Source: Hyphomicrobiales bacterium (lineage in GTDB: Bacteria; Pseudomonadota; Alphaproteobacteria; Rhizobiales; Hyphomicrobiaceae). Taken from it: a stretch of 5,644 nt of DNA. The DNA lies in NCBI GenBank assembly GCA_017304275.1, contig JAFKKW010000145.1:1-5644 (forward strand), read 5' to 3'. Within the stretch, counting starts at the first letter, position 1. Each line of letters opens with the position of its first letter. The translations under genes were made by a program, and so were the position numbers. Of this stretch, positions 1-4,970 are shown piece by piece. The notes beneath the pieces are model-generated. The model had not been told where the DNA came from. It searched no databases and saw only the letters and a list, made by a program, of their open reading frames with translations.

Positions 1-1
1 T

Positions 2-94
2 TGGAACGGAGCCGTCTTCGCCAATACTGTGACTAGCGTGGCGATGCGAGCCCATGCCCGGCTCATCCATACCTATATCCGCAGCCGTATTTAG
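2..94 (+). CDS. Possible 3' end of an upstream gene (partial)
   Basis: Reading from base 2, the frame is open for 30 codons from the left edge to a TAG at 92-94; the other two forward frames stop at 31-36. The tail reads as a plausible protein C-terminus ending in HTYIRSRI, with basic and aliphatic residues. The stop lies just ahead of the next gene, whose Shine-Dalgarno overlaps it (93-98), a spacing typical of co-transcribed genes. The family is not recognisable from 30 residues. An open frame this short can occur by chance, so the call is tentative. Confidence 0.33.
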   Translation, partial: WNGAVFANTVTSVAMRAHARLIHTYIRSRI

Positions 95-98
95 GTGG
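93..98 (+). promoter_or_regulatory. Ribosome binding site deciding the start of the 98-aa gene
   Basis: AGGTGG lies 5 nt upstream of ATG 104. It overlaps the alternative GTG 95, which argues for initiation at 104. Confidence 0.6.
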
Positions 99-103
99 AC
101 GTA

Positions 104-400
104 ATGACAACGCGGACCATCCGATCGATTGCGGTGTTCAATGAAGCCTTCACTCTCCGCGGGATCGATGGCGAGTTGCCAGCCGGCAGTTACCGGATCG
201 AGACCGAGGAGGAGCTAATCGAAAGCTTGTCCTCTGTTGCCCTTCGGCGGCTGGAAACCACGATCGAGATTCCTGCAATCGGATCTGTCAGCCTTAAGAG
301 ACAGATCGTCCCTATTGATCCTCTCGATCTCGCGGCAGCCCAGGAGCGGAACTCCGCTCGTCCACTAGAGGCGCCACAGATCGGCGTAGCGCAACGCTAA
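104..400 (+). CDS. Small conserved-type hypothetical protein, 98 aa
   Basis: The function is not recognised. I chose ATG 104 over the in-frame GTG at 95 because AGGTGG (93-98) sits 5 nt before the ATG, whereas the GTG would overlap that Shine-Dalgarno. The protein starts MTTRTIRSIAVFNEAF. Its central part (ELPAGSYRIETEEELIESLS) looks like a compact alpha/beta fold: a Gly/Pro turn, an 'YRIETEEELIE' strand-helix, then an amphipathic stretch. It has no signal peptide or membrane segment, so it is probably cytoplasmic. From memory, short proteins with a similar 'G.YRVETDEELIE' core are frequent in Methylobacterium and Bradyrhizobium, with no known role. It may be the last gene of a transcript entering from the left. 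A short imperfect stem (TAGCG-caa-CGCTA, 387-399) overlaps its stop and has no T tract. Confidence 0.72.
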   Translation: MTTRTIRSIAVFNEAFTLRGIDGELPAGSYRIETEEELIESLSSVALRRLETTIEIPAIGSVSLKRQIVPIDPLDLAAAQERNSARPLEAPQIGVAQR

Positions 401-553
401 CGCAAATGGGCACACGGAACGCTCCATCTCCCCACCTTGGCTTGCCTCGCTGTACGTCACGATGTTCACAGGCGCCGATTGCACGGAAACCGACACAGAA
501 CGACGCATAGCGGTTGCGTCAGCGATCGCTGCTCTCCAAGGCCGTATCATCCG
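401..553. other. Intergenic stretch with only a doubtful small reading frame
   Basis: This is the gap between the 98-aa gene and the pqqA-like gene. It holds a 31-codon + strand frame from ATG 462 to TAA 555-557 (peptide starting MFTGADCTETDTERR). That frame has no Shine-Dalgarno, and its last bases overlap the pqqA stop. A minus-strand frame also starts at 550, just past the pqqA stop, and runs into the 98-aa gene. Neither has recognisable content. No terminator with a T tract was seen. Confidence 0.3.
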
Positions 554-643
554 CTAAGCAAGATCGATCTCGGCCGGTAGATAGCTCGTAACTTCGAGAC
601 CAACGGCCTGCTCGCGCACCTGCGGTGCGCTCCAAGTCCTCAT
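554..643 (-). CDS. pqqA: PqqA-like coenzyme PQQ precursor peptide, orphan copy (29 aa)
   Basis: PqqA is the ribosomal peptide whose Glu and Tyr side chains are cross-linked by the radical SAM enzyme PqqE, with the chaperone PqqD, and cut out to form pyrroloquinoline quinone, cofactor of periplasmic methanol and glucose dehydrogenases. The 29-residue peptide begins MRTWSAPQVREQAVG and continues LEVTSYLPAEIDLA. It matches the family pattern W-x-x-P-x-V-x-E-x3-G-x-EVT-x-Y-x2-AE. The cross-linked pair would be Glu17 and Tyr21, with the diagnostic E-V-T-x-Y spacing. The start at 643 is supported by GGAG (650-653) 6 nt ahead; an in-frame ATG at 655 would add four residues. The peptide sits at the end of a longer open frame (554-808) whose first part does not resemble the family. 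No pqqBCDE genes are visible, so this is an orphan copy. Extra pqqA copies away from the main operon are known in PQQ producers. The motif match is strong, but expression is unproven. Confidence 0.8.
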   Translation of the reverse strand: MRTWSAPQVREQAVGLEVTSYLPAEIDLA

Positions 644-878
644 GGTTGTCTCCATTGATTGGACGAATGCCCATTGCATCGGTCGCAGTAACGGAGATGG
701 GGATCTCTGCCGCCAAGCGCCAATCACGTTTGCGTTTTTTTCGATCGGCGCCCGACGCGTCATGCATTTTGGGATCTGAGTAGTATCCGAATCTGATGCC
801 GCGGTCATGCTGACGCTAAGCTAGGTTTTATGCCATCCACGGTCATCATGGAGGCACGTAGCGCGAGGAGTTGCCGCG
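644..878. other. Divergent regulatory interval between pqqA-like gene and exported-protein gene
   Basis: These 235 bases separate the divergent pqqA-like (minus) and exported-protein (plus) genes, so promoters for both should lie here. I could not identify a convincing -35/-10 pair. Notable content is a run of seven T at 735-741 and AT-richer sequence around 765-795 and 820-850. Minus-strand frames cross it, but they lack family resemblance. Confidence 0.35.
650..653 (-). promoter_or_regulatory. Ribosome binding site of the pqqA-like gene
   Basis: GGAG on the minus strand lies 6 nt before ATG 643. It overlaps the alternative ATG at 655, so it favours the shorter 29-residue product, which is the usual PqqA length. 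Confidence 0.55.
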
Positions 879-1142
879 TTGATCTTCCGACATCATAGCT
901 TCTTTGCCGCGCTCGCTATCGCCGTCTGTGCAACGACCTTAGCCGCCGTTCCGGCAGGTGGTCAGGACACCACGTCTGCGCCCACCGTGCCGCATGCACA
1001 AGAGCCCCGCGGGCTTGGCAACTATGGTCGAGCGACAAAAGAGGAGAAATTGGCGTCCTGCATGGCACTCTGGGAGCCTGCGACGCATATGACCAAGTCG
1101 CGGTGGAGGACAGTCTGCCAGCGCATGCAAACCGATGACTGA
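879..1142 (+). CDS. Small exported protein with a two-cysteine C-terminal motif, 87 aa
   Basis: The start is a TTG at 879, preceded by GAGGAG (865-870) at 8 nt. The upstream ATG at 848 is in another frame and stops early. Residues 1-26 form a Sec-type signal peptide: a short basic head (MIFRHHS), a hydrophobic core (FFAALAIAVCATTLAAV) and a VPA-like cleavage site after Ala26. Cys17 in the core lacks a lipobox, so it is not a convincing lipoprotein. The mature part is a Pro/Thr-rich spacer followed by a compact domain with Cys61 and Cys80 in the context SCMALWEPATHMTKSRWR. The two cysteines could form a disulfide in the periplasm. Short secreted proteins with a similar 'ASCM.LW.P.THM....W...C' motif are, from memory, common uncharacterised proteins of Hyphomicrobiales. 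The function is unknown. It is divergent from the pqqA-like gene. Confidence 0.75.
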   Translation: MIFRHHSFFAALAIAVCATTLAAVPAGGQDTTSAPTVPHAQEPRGLGNYGRATKEEKLASCMALWEPATHMTKSRWRTVCQRMQTDD

Positions 1143-1246
1143 GTTGTCGATATGATCGTTCATGATGCCAGTGGTTTCAGGACACCTCACCCCCGGAGTG
1201 TCTCTCGGCTATCTCACATTGCTATATTGACGATGGGATCGGAGAG
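1143..1246. other. Spacer between exported-protein gene and next small gene
   Basis: No gene was seen in this 104-base spacer. It contains a short inverted repeat GACAC/GTGTC (1181-1185 and 1198-1202) with a C-rich loop, which could be a weak transcription barrier. No T tract follows. Confidence 0.2.
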
Positions 1247-1468
1247 GTGAGGACGCGCTATAAGAAGGCGAAGGTCATCACAGAAGCAGAAGCCCGCTAC
1301 ATCATCGCTCATGGGACCGCGTCATCCAGTGAATGGGTCGTCGTCCAGTATATGGACCAATGGCTCGACATACGTGGGATGACAAAAGCAGAGATCACAG
1401 AGCTGATCGAGGATCTAGATCGAAAATTGGCGGAGGATCTTGCAGCGGGAATCACAAACCCGCATTAG
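1247..1468 (+). CDS. Small hypothetical protein, 73 aa
   Basis: The family is not recognised. The start is a GTG at 1247 in purine-rich sequence (GGGATCGGAGAG, 1235-1246), so the Shine-Dalgarno is close or overlapping; no later ATG is available until residue 36. The protein has a basic head (RTRYKKAK), an 'ITEAEARYIIAHGT' segment, a Trp-rich middle (EWVVVQYMDQWLDIRGM) and a C-terminal amphipathic helix rich in acidic residues (KAEITELIEDLDRKLAEDL). It has no signal peptide or membrane span, so it is probably cytoplasmic. The balanced charge and helix pattern suggest a genuine small protein. It lies among other small + strand genes with gaps near 100 bp, so it may have its own promoter. Confidence 0.6.
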   Translation: MRTRYKKAKVITEAEARYIIAHGTASSSEWVVVQYMDQWLDIRGMTKAEITELIEDLDRKLAEDLAAGITNPH

Positions 1469-1553
1469 GGCGTACCCTTTTGTAGATCTCAGTTCACTCT
1501 ACCCCACTTAGAAGTACCGATCATGTTTGGCATGTTTTCAGTGAGAGCCTTCT

Positions 1554-1805
1554 ATGTTTGCAAACAAGAAGTCGATCGACCCTACACCGATACAAGATCC
1601 CGTCATTCCTGTTGGGCAGAGGAAAACGATGGAGACGCTGATGCCGGGTGACTGCCGCTGGCCAATCGGAGATCCGCAGTTGTCCGGCTTCCATTTCTGC
1701 GGGAGCCGTAAAGTCGATGGGCGCTCTTACTGCGATTTGCATCTTCGTCGCGCGTTCCAGCCAACACGGCCTCGCGCAGTGGCCTATCCTAACCTCGTGT
1801 CGTAG
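1554..1805 (+). CDS. GcrA-family C-terminal domain protein, lacking the DNA-binding N-terminus (83 aa)
   Basis: GcrA is an alphaproteobacterial cell-cycle regulator that binds sigma70 and activates promoters carrying CcrM-methylated GANTC sites. Residues 34-70 match the conserved C-terminal signature: CRWPIGDPQ, then FHFCG, then YCDLHLRRAFQP. Cys34, Cys49, Cys60 and His63 sit in a zinc-finger-like arrangement. The family usually has about 160-180 residues with an N-terminal helix-turn-helix (starting near 'W..ER...L..LW'). Here only about 33 unrelated residues precede the signature, and no helix-turn-helix is encoded in any frame just upstream. ATG 1554 has GAGAG 6 nt ahead. An internal ATG at 1629 has AGAGGA 5 nt ahead and would give a 58-aa product holding only the signature domain. 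The protein may be a stand-alone paralog that competes with or modulates full-length GcrA, or a decayed remnant. The domain assignment is firm; the role is inferred. Confidence 0.8.
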   Translation: MFANKKSIDPTPIQDPVIPVGQRKTMETLMPGDCRWPIGDPQLSGFHFCGSRKVDGRSYCDLHLRRAFQPTRPRAVAYPNLVS

Positions 1806-1873
1806 AAGCGTATACAGGCATCGTCTTCGAGCAGTGTGTGCGAATGCAGGCGGACTCCGGAGTGATTACATTG

Positions 1874-2059
1874 ATGACTGAGTGTCTTGAGGTTTCCCGT
1901 GAGCTTGATCGCTTGATCACCCTAGGCCATCAGGACGCCAGCCTTCTGACGGCACTGCGGCGCAAGTTTCCCGGTTTGACGCAGGCCGACCTTGAGGCGG
2001 CTTTCGATAGGGTCATTGCCGACCGTGGGCTTACACTCGATCCCGAAAAGACCCTTTGA
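1874..2059 (+). CDS. Small helical hypothetical protein, 61 aa
   Basis: The family is not recognised. The frame is open from GTG 1838, but the best supported initiation region is TTG 1871 or ATG 1874, with GGAG at 1859-1862 (8 or 11 nt away); I took the ATG. The product begins MTECLEVSRELDRLITLG and continues with two predicted amphipathic helices (ASLLTALRRKFPGLTQADLEAAFDRVIADRG). The spacing 'ALRRKFPGLTQADLEAAFDRV' resembles a helix-turn-helix-like or EF-hand-like helical pair, but no defining residues are present. It has no signal peptide or membrane segment. It lies 68 bp downstream of the GcrA-like gene on the same strand and could share its transcript. Confidence 0.62.
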   Translation: MTECLEVSRELDRLITLGHQDASLLTALRRKFPGLTQADLEAAFDRVIADRGLTLDPEKTL

Positions 2060-2229
2060 GCGCTTCAAGTCGGTGGCTGGTCACGTCCGGCATTGAGGAC
2101 GCTTGCCTATGGCGTTGGCTTGGCATTGCCCTTGACCACTAGCGCGCACGTGGTGCGGCCATTCACGCTACAGTGGCGGTCGGCGGCCCGTCGGTCCGCG
2201 ACCGGATCGGGGATCAAGGGGAAGAATTC
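2060..2229 (+). other. Leader region of the transglutaminase-like genes
   Basis: These 170 bases before the first transglutaminase-like gene should hold its promoter. A TTGACC hexamer at 2132-2137 resembles a -35 box, but no -10 stands at the proper distance, so no promoter is called. AGGGGA at 2217-2222 lies 7 nt before ATG 2230 and fixes the start of the gene over the in-frame GTG at 2173. Confidence 0.35.
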
Positions 2230-3120
2230 ATGGCGCGTCATCTCATCGTGAGGCACACGACAGAATATCACTATGCCGAACCGGTTTCGTTTGGCCGCCA
2301 TCGCATGATGTTTCGACCGCGCGACAGCCACAGCCTGCGGCTGTTGAATACGGAGCTGTCGATCACGCCGACGCCCGCGAGCATCAGATGGATGTACGAC
2401 GCCTTCGGTAACTCGGTGTCCTACGCCGAGTTCGGAGACGAACGCGCCATGTGCCTGCGTTTTATGAGCGAGATTGGCATCCTTCACTATGAGGCGGCCC
2501 AGCCAACCGATCTCCTGCTCGACCCAGCTCAGCGTTTTCCGTTCGCCTACGATGCCGACGAAGTACCGGACTTGCAGTCAGTCATGAGAGTCCACCGCCC
2601 GGATCCAGATGGCCAGCTCGCCGAGTGGGCGGTCAACGTAGCAAGATCGAGCGATGGCGGAACGCTATCCGTCCTCGTAGACATGATGGAAACCATCCAT
2701 CGCGAATTCGTGTACCTGAGCCGTCCGAAGGCCGGAACGCAGGAGCCCGCGCAAACGCTCGCGCTTGGCACCGGGAGTTGCCGCGACTTCGCATTGCTTA
2801 TGATCGAAGCACTTCGGTCTTTGGGTTTCGCTGCCCGATTTGTGACGGGATATATCTATACGCCTGGGACCACCAACCACCAAGGTGGTGGCGCGACCCA
2901 TGCCTGGTTGCAGGTTTACCTGCCAGGATGTGGCTGGGTGGAGATTGATCCCACCAACGGAATATTCGGTAATCGCGACCTCATTCGAATCGCCGTCGCC
3001 CGCGACCACCGACAAGCGGTGCCGTTGTCAGGCAGCTTCGTCGGCACGTCGTCCGCATTTCTCGGCATGAGTGTGTCGGTCTCCGTAGTCGGCGCGGAAG
3101 CCGAAACGGCTCTGACTTAA
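2230..3120 (+). CDS. Transglutaminase-like cysteine protease-fold protein with intact triad, 296 aa
   Basis: This is a bacterial transglutaminase-like (papain-fold) protein. Residues about 4-85 form the N-terminal beta domain typical of the group (HLIVRHTTEYHYAEPVSFGRH, RPRDSHSLR, YDAFGNSV). The core follows at about 150-250. The catalytic triad is Cys184 (GTGSCRDFA), His224 (ATHAW) and Asp240 (EIDPTNG), all at canonical spacing, and the length is usual for the family. Such enzymes may act as peptidases, amidases or cross-linkers on peptides or proteins; the substrate cannot be read from the sequence. There is no signal peptide, so it is probably cytoplasmic. The start at 2230 is fixed by AGGGGA 7 nt upstream. 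The C-terminal tail (last ~25 residues, Ser/Val-rich) is less conserved. A second, degenerate homologue follows after 94 bp on the same strand, suggesting an operon. In related genomes these genes often sit near alpha-E and ATP-grasp partners, which are absent here. Confidence 0.93.
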   Translation: MARHLIVRHTTEYHYAEPVSFGRHRMMFRPRDSHSLRLLNTELSITPTPASIRWMYDAFGNSVSYAEFGDERAMCLRFMSEIGILHYEAAQPTDLLLDPAQRFPFAYDADEVPDLQSVMRVHRPDPDGQLAEWAVNVARSSDGGTLSVLVDMMETIHREFVYLSRPKAGTQEPAQTLALGTGSCRDFALLMIEALRSLGFAARFVTGYIYTPGTTNHQGGGATHAWLQVYLPGCGWVEIDPTNGIFGNRDLIRIAVARDHRQAVPLSGSFVGTSSAFLGMSVSVSVVGAEAETALT

Positions 3121-3214
3121 TAGTTGGCGCGATTGCGCTCGACGAAAGACAGAAAAGGTCTACGGTGTCCCGTCGCGGCAGGTTGTCGAGCGGCGAGAGC
3201 GAGGACGACCTTGC

Positions 3215-4027
3215 ATGAAGCTACGTGTTGGCTACGAACTGGACTACGAGTTTCCGCAGCCCACACCCGTTATCCTGGTGCTGAACGTGCACCATTCCCG
3301 TGTCTCCGATTTGCAGGCACCTGATCATGTCATCGTCACCCCGTCGGTTCCGATCTCCGGCTATCGGGACGGCTTCGGGAACTGGTGCAATCGGCTCGTT
3401 GCTCCAGCCGGAGCGATGCGCATTGCCTCCGATTCGCTCGTGCATGATACCGGGATGCCAGATCCGACCGTGCCGGATGCTATGCAAATCCCGATCGAAA
3501 ACCTGCCCGAGGAGGCGTTAGTCTTCCTGTTGGCCAGCCGTTTCTGCGATTGCGATCAAATGCTGGACCTGGCGTGGACCCACTTCGGCCACGGGGCAAC
3601 CGGCTGGGCTCGTGTCCAGGCGATTTGCGACTTCGTGCATCGGCACATTGCTTTCGGCTATGAGCACGCCCGCGTGACGCGGACGGCTTCCGAGGCCTAC
3701 CGGGAGGGGCAGGGCGTATGCCGTGACTATGCCCACCTCGCGATTGCGTTCTGTCGCGCCTTGAACATTCCGGCCCGTTACTGCACGGGCTATCTGGGCG
3801 ACGTCGGCACACCACCGCCCTATCCTCCGGGCGACTTTGCCGCCTGGTTTGAGGCCTATCTCGGCGGCCAATGGCACACGTTCGATCCGAGGAACAACGA
3901 GCCACGCATCGGTCGCGTTCTGATTGCGCGCGGCCGTGATGCCGCCGATGTCGCGATTACCACGACGTTCGGCCCCAATACGCTCAAGTCGTTTCGGGTT
4001 TGGACGGACGAGACCCCGAACCCTTAA
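3215..4027 (+). CDS. Transglutaminase-like protein with Ala at the catalytic His position, 270 aa
   Basis: This is the second transglutaminase-fold protein. The N-terminal beta region begins MKLRVGYELDYEFPQPTP, with YRDGFGNWCNR at about 50-60. The core holds Cys169 in GQGVCRDYAHLA, then ARYCTGYLGD, then DFAAWFEAYLGG and Asp224 in HTFDPRNN. Aligned on the 'xHAW' motif of its upstream neighbour, the catalytic His position is Ala209, so the triad reads Cys-Ala-Asp. From memory, this rhizobial subfamily commonly has Ala or Ser there, so the change is probably a subfamily trait and not a sequencing error. The protein may be non-catalytic, a regulator or binding partner of the first enzyme, or may use another base such as His221. 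GAGGA (3201-3205) lies 9 nt before ATG 3215. It has no signal peptide. Both protein ends look complete. Its gene converges on the minus-strand gene across a long repeat-bearing interval. Confidence 0.92.
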   Translation: MKLRVGYELDYEFPQPTPVILVLNVHHSRVSDLQAPDHVIVTPSVPISGYRDGFGNWCNRLVAPAGAMRIASDSLVHDTGMPDPTVPDAMQIPIENLPEEALVFLLASRFCDCDQMLDLAWTHFGHGATGWARVQAICDFVHRHIAFGYEHARVTRTASEAYREGQGVCRDYAHLAIAFCRALNIPARYCTGYLGDVGTPPPYPPGDFAAWFEAYLGGQWHTFDPRNNEPRIGRVLIARGRDAADVAITTTFGPNTLKSFRVWTDETPNP

Positions 4028-4337
4028 GACCAAACAGGCATCTTGGGCGACGCGCTTTCATTGGGAGCGTGACGAGCCTTTGTAGGAATGACACGTGTTT
4101 TGCGGAATTGCGAGCGCGGCCAATTGACGGCGTCGATTTTCTCGTGCCAGCAAGTCGATGTCCGCTGCTGAAGGCGTTGCCGTCATGGCAAGAAGAGTCA
4201 GTCTGCACTTCGACTCCATCGGACCAATGTCCGTTAACTCGGCGAAGCGGCGTGCACAATAGAACACCATCCTATCAGCTCAAGGCCTGCCACGGCACTT
4301 ATTGAACGGGCACATTTCCCGGTAGGGTTAGGGCGCG

Positions 4338-4350
4338 CGTTCGTCGAACG
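4338..4350. repeat. Near-palindrome CGTTCG-T-CGAACG, copy 1
   Basis: A perfect 6+6 inverted repeat around one central T. It is identical to the copy at 4599-4611. Confidence 0.6.
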
Positions 4351-4469
4351 CAGCCGAGTTCGGGGCCAGGGTTGCGGACGGTGGCGCCCCACGGCTCTGC
4401 TGCAAACAGTAAAGGGCCAGCGACCGGATCGAGCGATTTCCGTTCGGCGTGCCTGGCTTGCACGAAAGG

Positions 4470-4482
4470 CGTTCGTCGAACA
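4470..4482. repeat. Near-palindrome, copy 2 (12 of 13 bases)
   Basis: CGTTCGTCGAACA: identical to copy 1 except the final base. The core GTTCG-T-CGAAC is intact. It lies 132 bp downstream of copy 1. Confidence 0.6.
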
Positions 4483-4512
4483 GCCGGCACTCAACGAAAG
4501 CGCATGTCACGG

Positions 4513-4549
4513 CGGTGAGCCAACGCGATTTGGGCGGGTTGGCTCGCCG
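4513..4549. repeat. Long inverted repeat (12-pair hairpin)
   Basis: Arm CGGTGAGCCAAC (4513-4524) pairs with GTTGGCTCGCCG (4538-4549) across a 13-base loop. Eleven pairs are Watson-Crick and one is a G-U wobble (4516 with 4546). No T tract follows on either strand, so it is not a standard intrinsic terminator. It lies between the second and third good near-palindromes. Confidence 0.55.
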
Positions 4550-4598
4550 TTATTGCCGGGACTTCGCGCCCGCCCCCTTCGGGAGACTATGGACATCG

Positions 4599-4611
4599 CG
4601 TTCGTCGAACG
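4599..4611. repeat. Near-palindrome CGTTCG-T-CGAACG, copy 3
   Basis: Identical to copy 1 and 129 bp downstream of copy 2, giving nearly equal spacing among the three good copies. Confidence 0.6.
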
Positions 4612-4763
4612 GTCGGTTCCCGCGCGACCAAGCGCGTTGTGGACTCACCGAAGTCGCGTGCCATACTCTTTTGACCGAAAGAGGCCCACCTGGCGAACGC
4701 CTATGAACCCGAGGACATGGGGCTCTGCCACCCGAGATGTCGATCAGGACCCTATTCGACCGT

Positions 4764-4776
4764 CACTTGTCGAACG
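4764..4776. repeat. Degenerate copy of the near-palindrome (right half intact)
   Basis: CACTTGTCGAACG matches 10 of 13 bases: the central T and right arm are intact and the left arm is decayed. Confidence 0.35.
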
Positions 4777-4840
4777 CCTTCACGCTGGCTGAGTCGCTAT
4801 GCGAAGCCGGCCTCGGGTTGGCTATGAAGCCGTACTGACG

Positions 4841-4853
4841 CGTTCGTCCGGCG
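4841..4853. repeat. Degenerate copy of the near-palindrome (left half intact)
   Basis: CGTTCGTCCGGCG matches 10 of 13 bases: the left arm and centre are intact and the right arm is altered. Confidence 0.35.
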
Positions 4854-4944
4854 GCTGGTCAAGCAATCTCTGAGCGGGGCCGGGTGACCTCGCGATTCTT
4901 TCAGGACACTAGGGAGTCTCGAAAATCCCTGCGCTCGTTCGGTA

Positions 4945-4967
4945 GCGTTCGTTCGGCAGACGAACGC
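4945..4967 (-). terminator. Candidate hairpin just past the stop of the minus-strand gene
   Basis: GCGTTCGT (4945-4952) and ACGAACGC (4960-4967) form an 8-pair stem with a 7-base loop. It begins 3 bases beyond the minus-strand stop codon at 4971-4973. No run of U follows directly in the minus-strand transcript, so the terminator call is weak. Its arms contain the same CGTTCG/CGAACG hexamers as the near-palindrome array, so it may simply belong to that array. Confidence 0.3.
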
Positions 4968-4970
4968 GCG

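Larger units (their letters stand above)
4028..4970. other. Gene-free convergent interval carrying a repeated near-palindrome
   Basis: These 943 bases lie between convergent genes. Several overlapping frames of 60-100 codons cross it on both strands, but none has a Shine-Dalgarno, family resemblance or sensible composition, so none is called. The right two thirds (about 4338-4966) are rich in CGTTCG/CGAACG hexamers; I counted 13, against about five in the rest of the window. The left third (4028-4330) holds no gene either; two ATGTCCG copies (4159-4165 and 4228-4234) are the only repeat noticed there. A convergent location makes promoter operators unlikely. Repetitive extragenic palindromes, a transcription stop region, or binding sites for a partition or replication protein are alternatives. 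Confidence 0.55.

Noticed and set aside
365..550. 61-codon minus-strand frame starting just after the pqqA-like stop
   Set aside because: It runs into the 3' end of the 98-aa gene on the other strand, has no recognisable domain and no clear Shine-Dalgarno.
462..557. 31-codon + strand frame beginning MFTGADCTETDTERR
   Set aside because: There is no Shine-Dalgarno, no recognisable family, and the end overlaps the better supported pqqA-like gene. It is kept only as a note in the interval entry.
711..741. Possible + strand intrinsic terminator with a T7 run
   Set aside because: The only stem before the T run has five pairs with an internal mismatch, and no convincing + strand gene ends just upstream.
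519..767. 82-codon minus-strand frame overlapping the pqqA-like gene
   Set aside because: It is out of frame with the PqqA motif, has no family resemblance and no good ribosome binding site; most likely a shadow frame.
2132..2173. Promoter candidate with TTGACC as -35 box
   Set aside because: No -10-like hexamer lies 16-18 bases downstream; the nearest AT-containing match is about 30 bases away.
4000..4305. Forward frame of 101 codons and overlapping minus frames in the convergent interval
   Set aside because: It overlaps the end of the second transglutaminase-like gene, has no Shine-Dalgarno and an unlikely composition rich in Arg, Ser, Cys and Pro.
4338..4611. GTTCGTCGAAC as an SOS (LexA) operator
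   Set aside because: The alphaproteobacterial LexA box is GTTC-N7-GTTC and the Gram-positive box is a GAAC/GTTC palindrome with the opposite arm order; neither spacing fits.
4449..4792. Two overlapping forward frames crossing the palindrome array, in which the repeat can be read as Phe-Val-Glu-Arg
   Set aside because: The copies fall in different frames, the products have no family resemblance, and the repeat symmetry is better explained at the DNA level.
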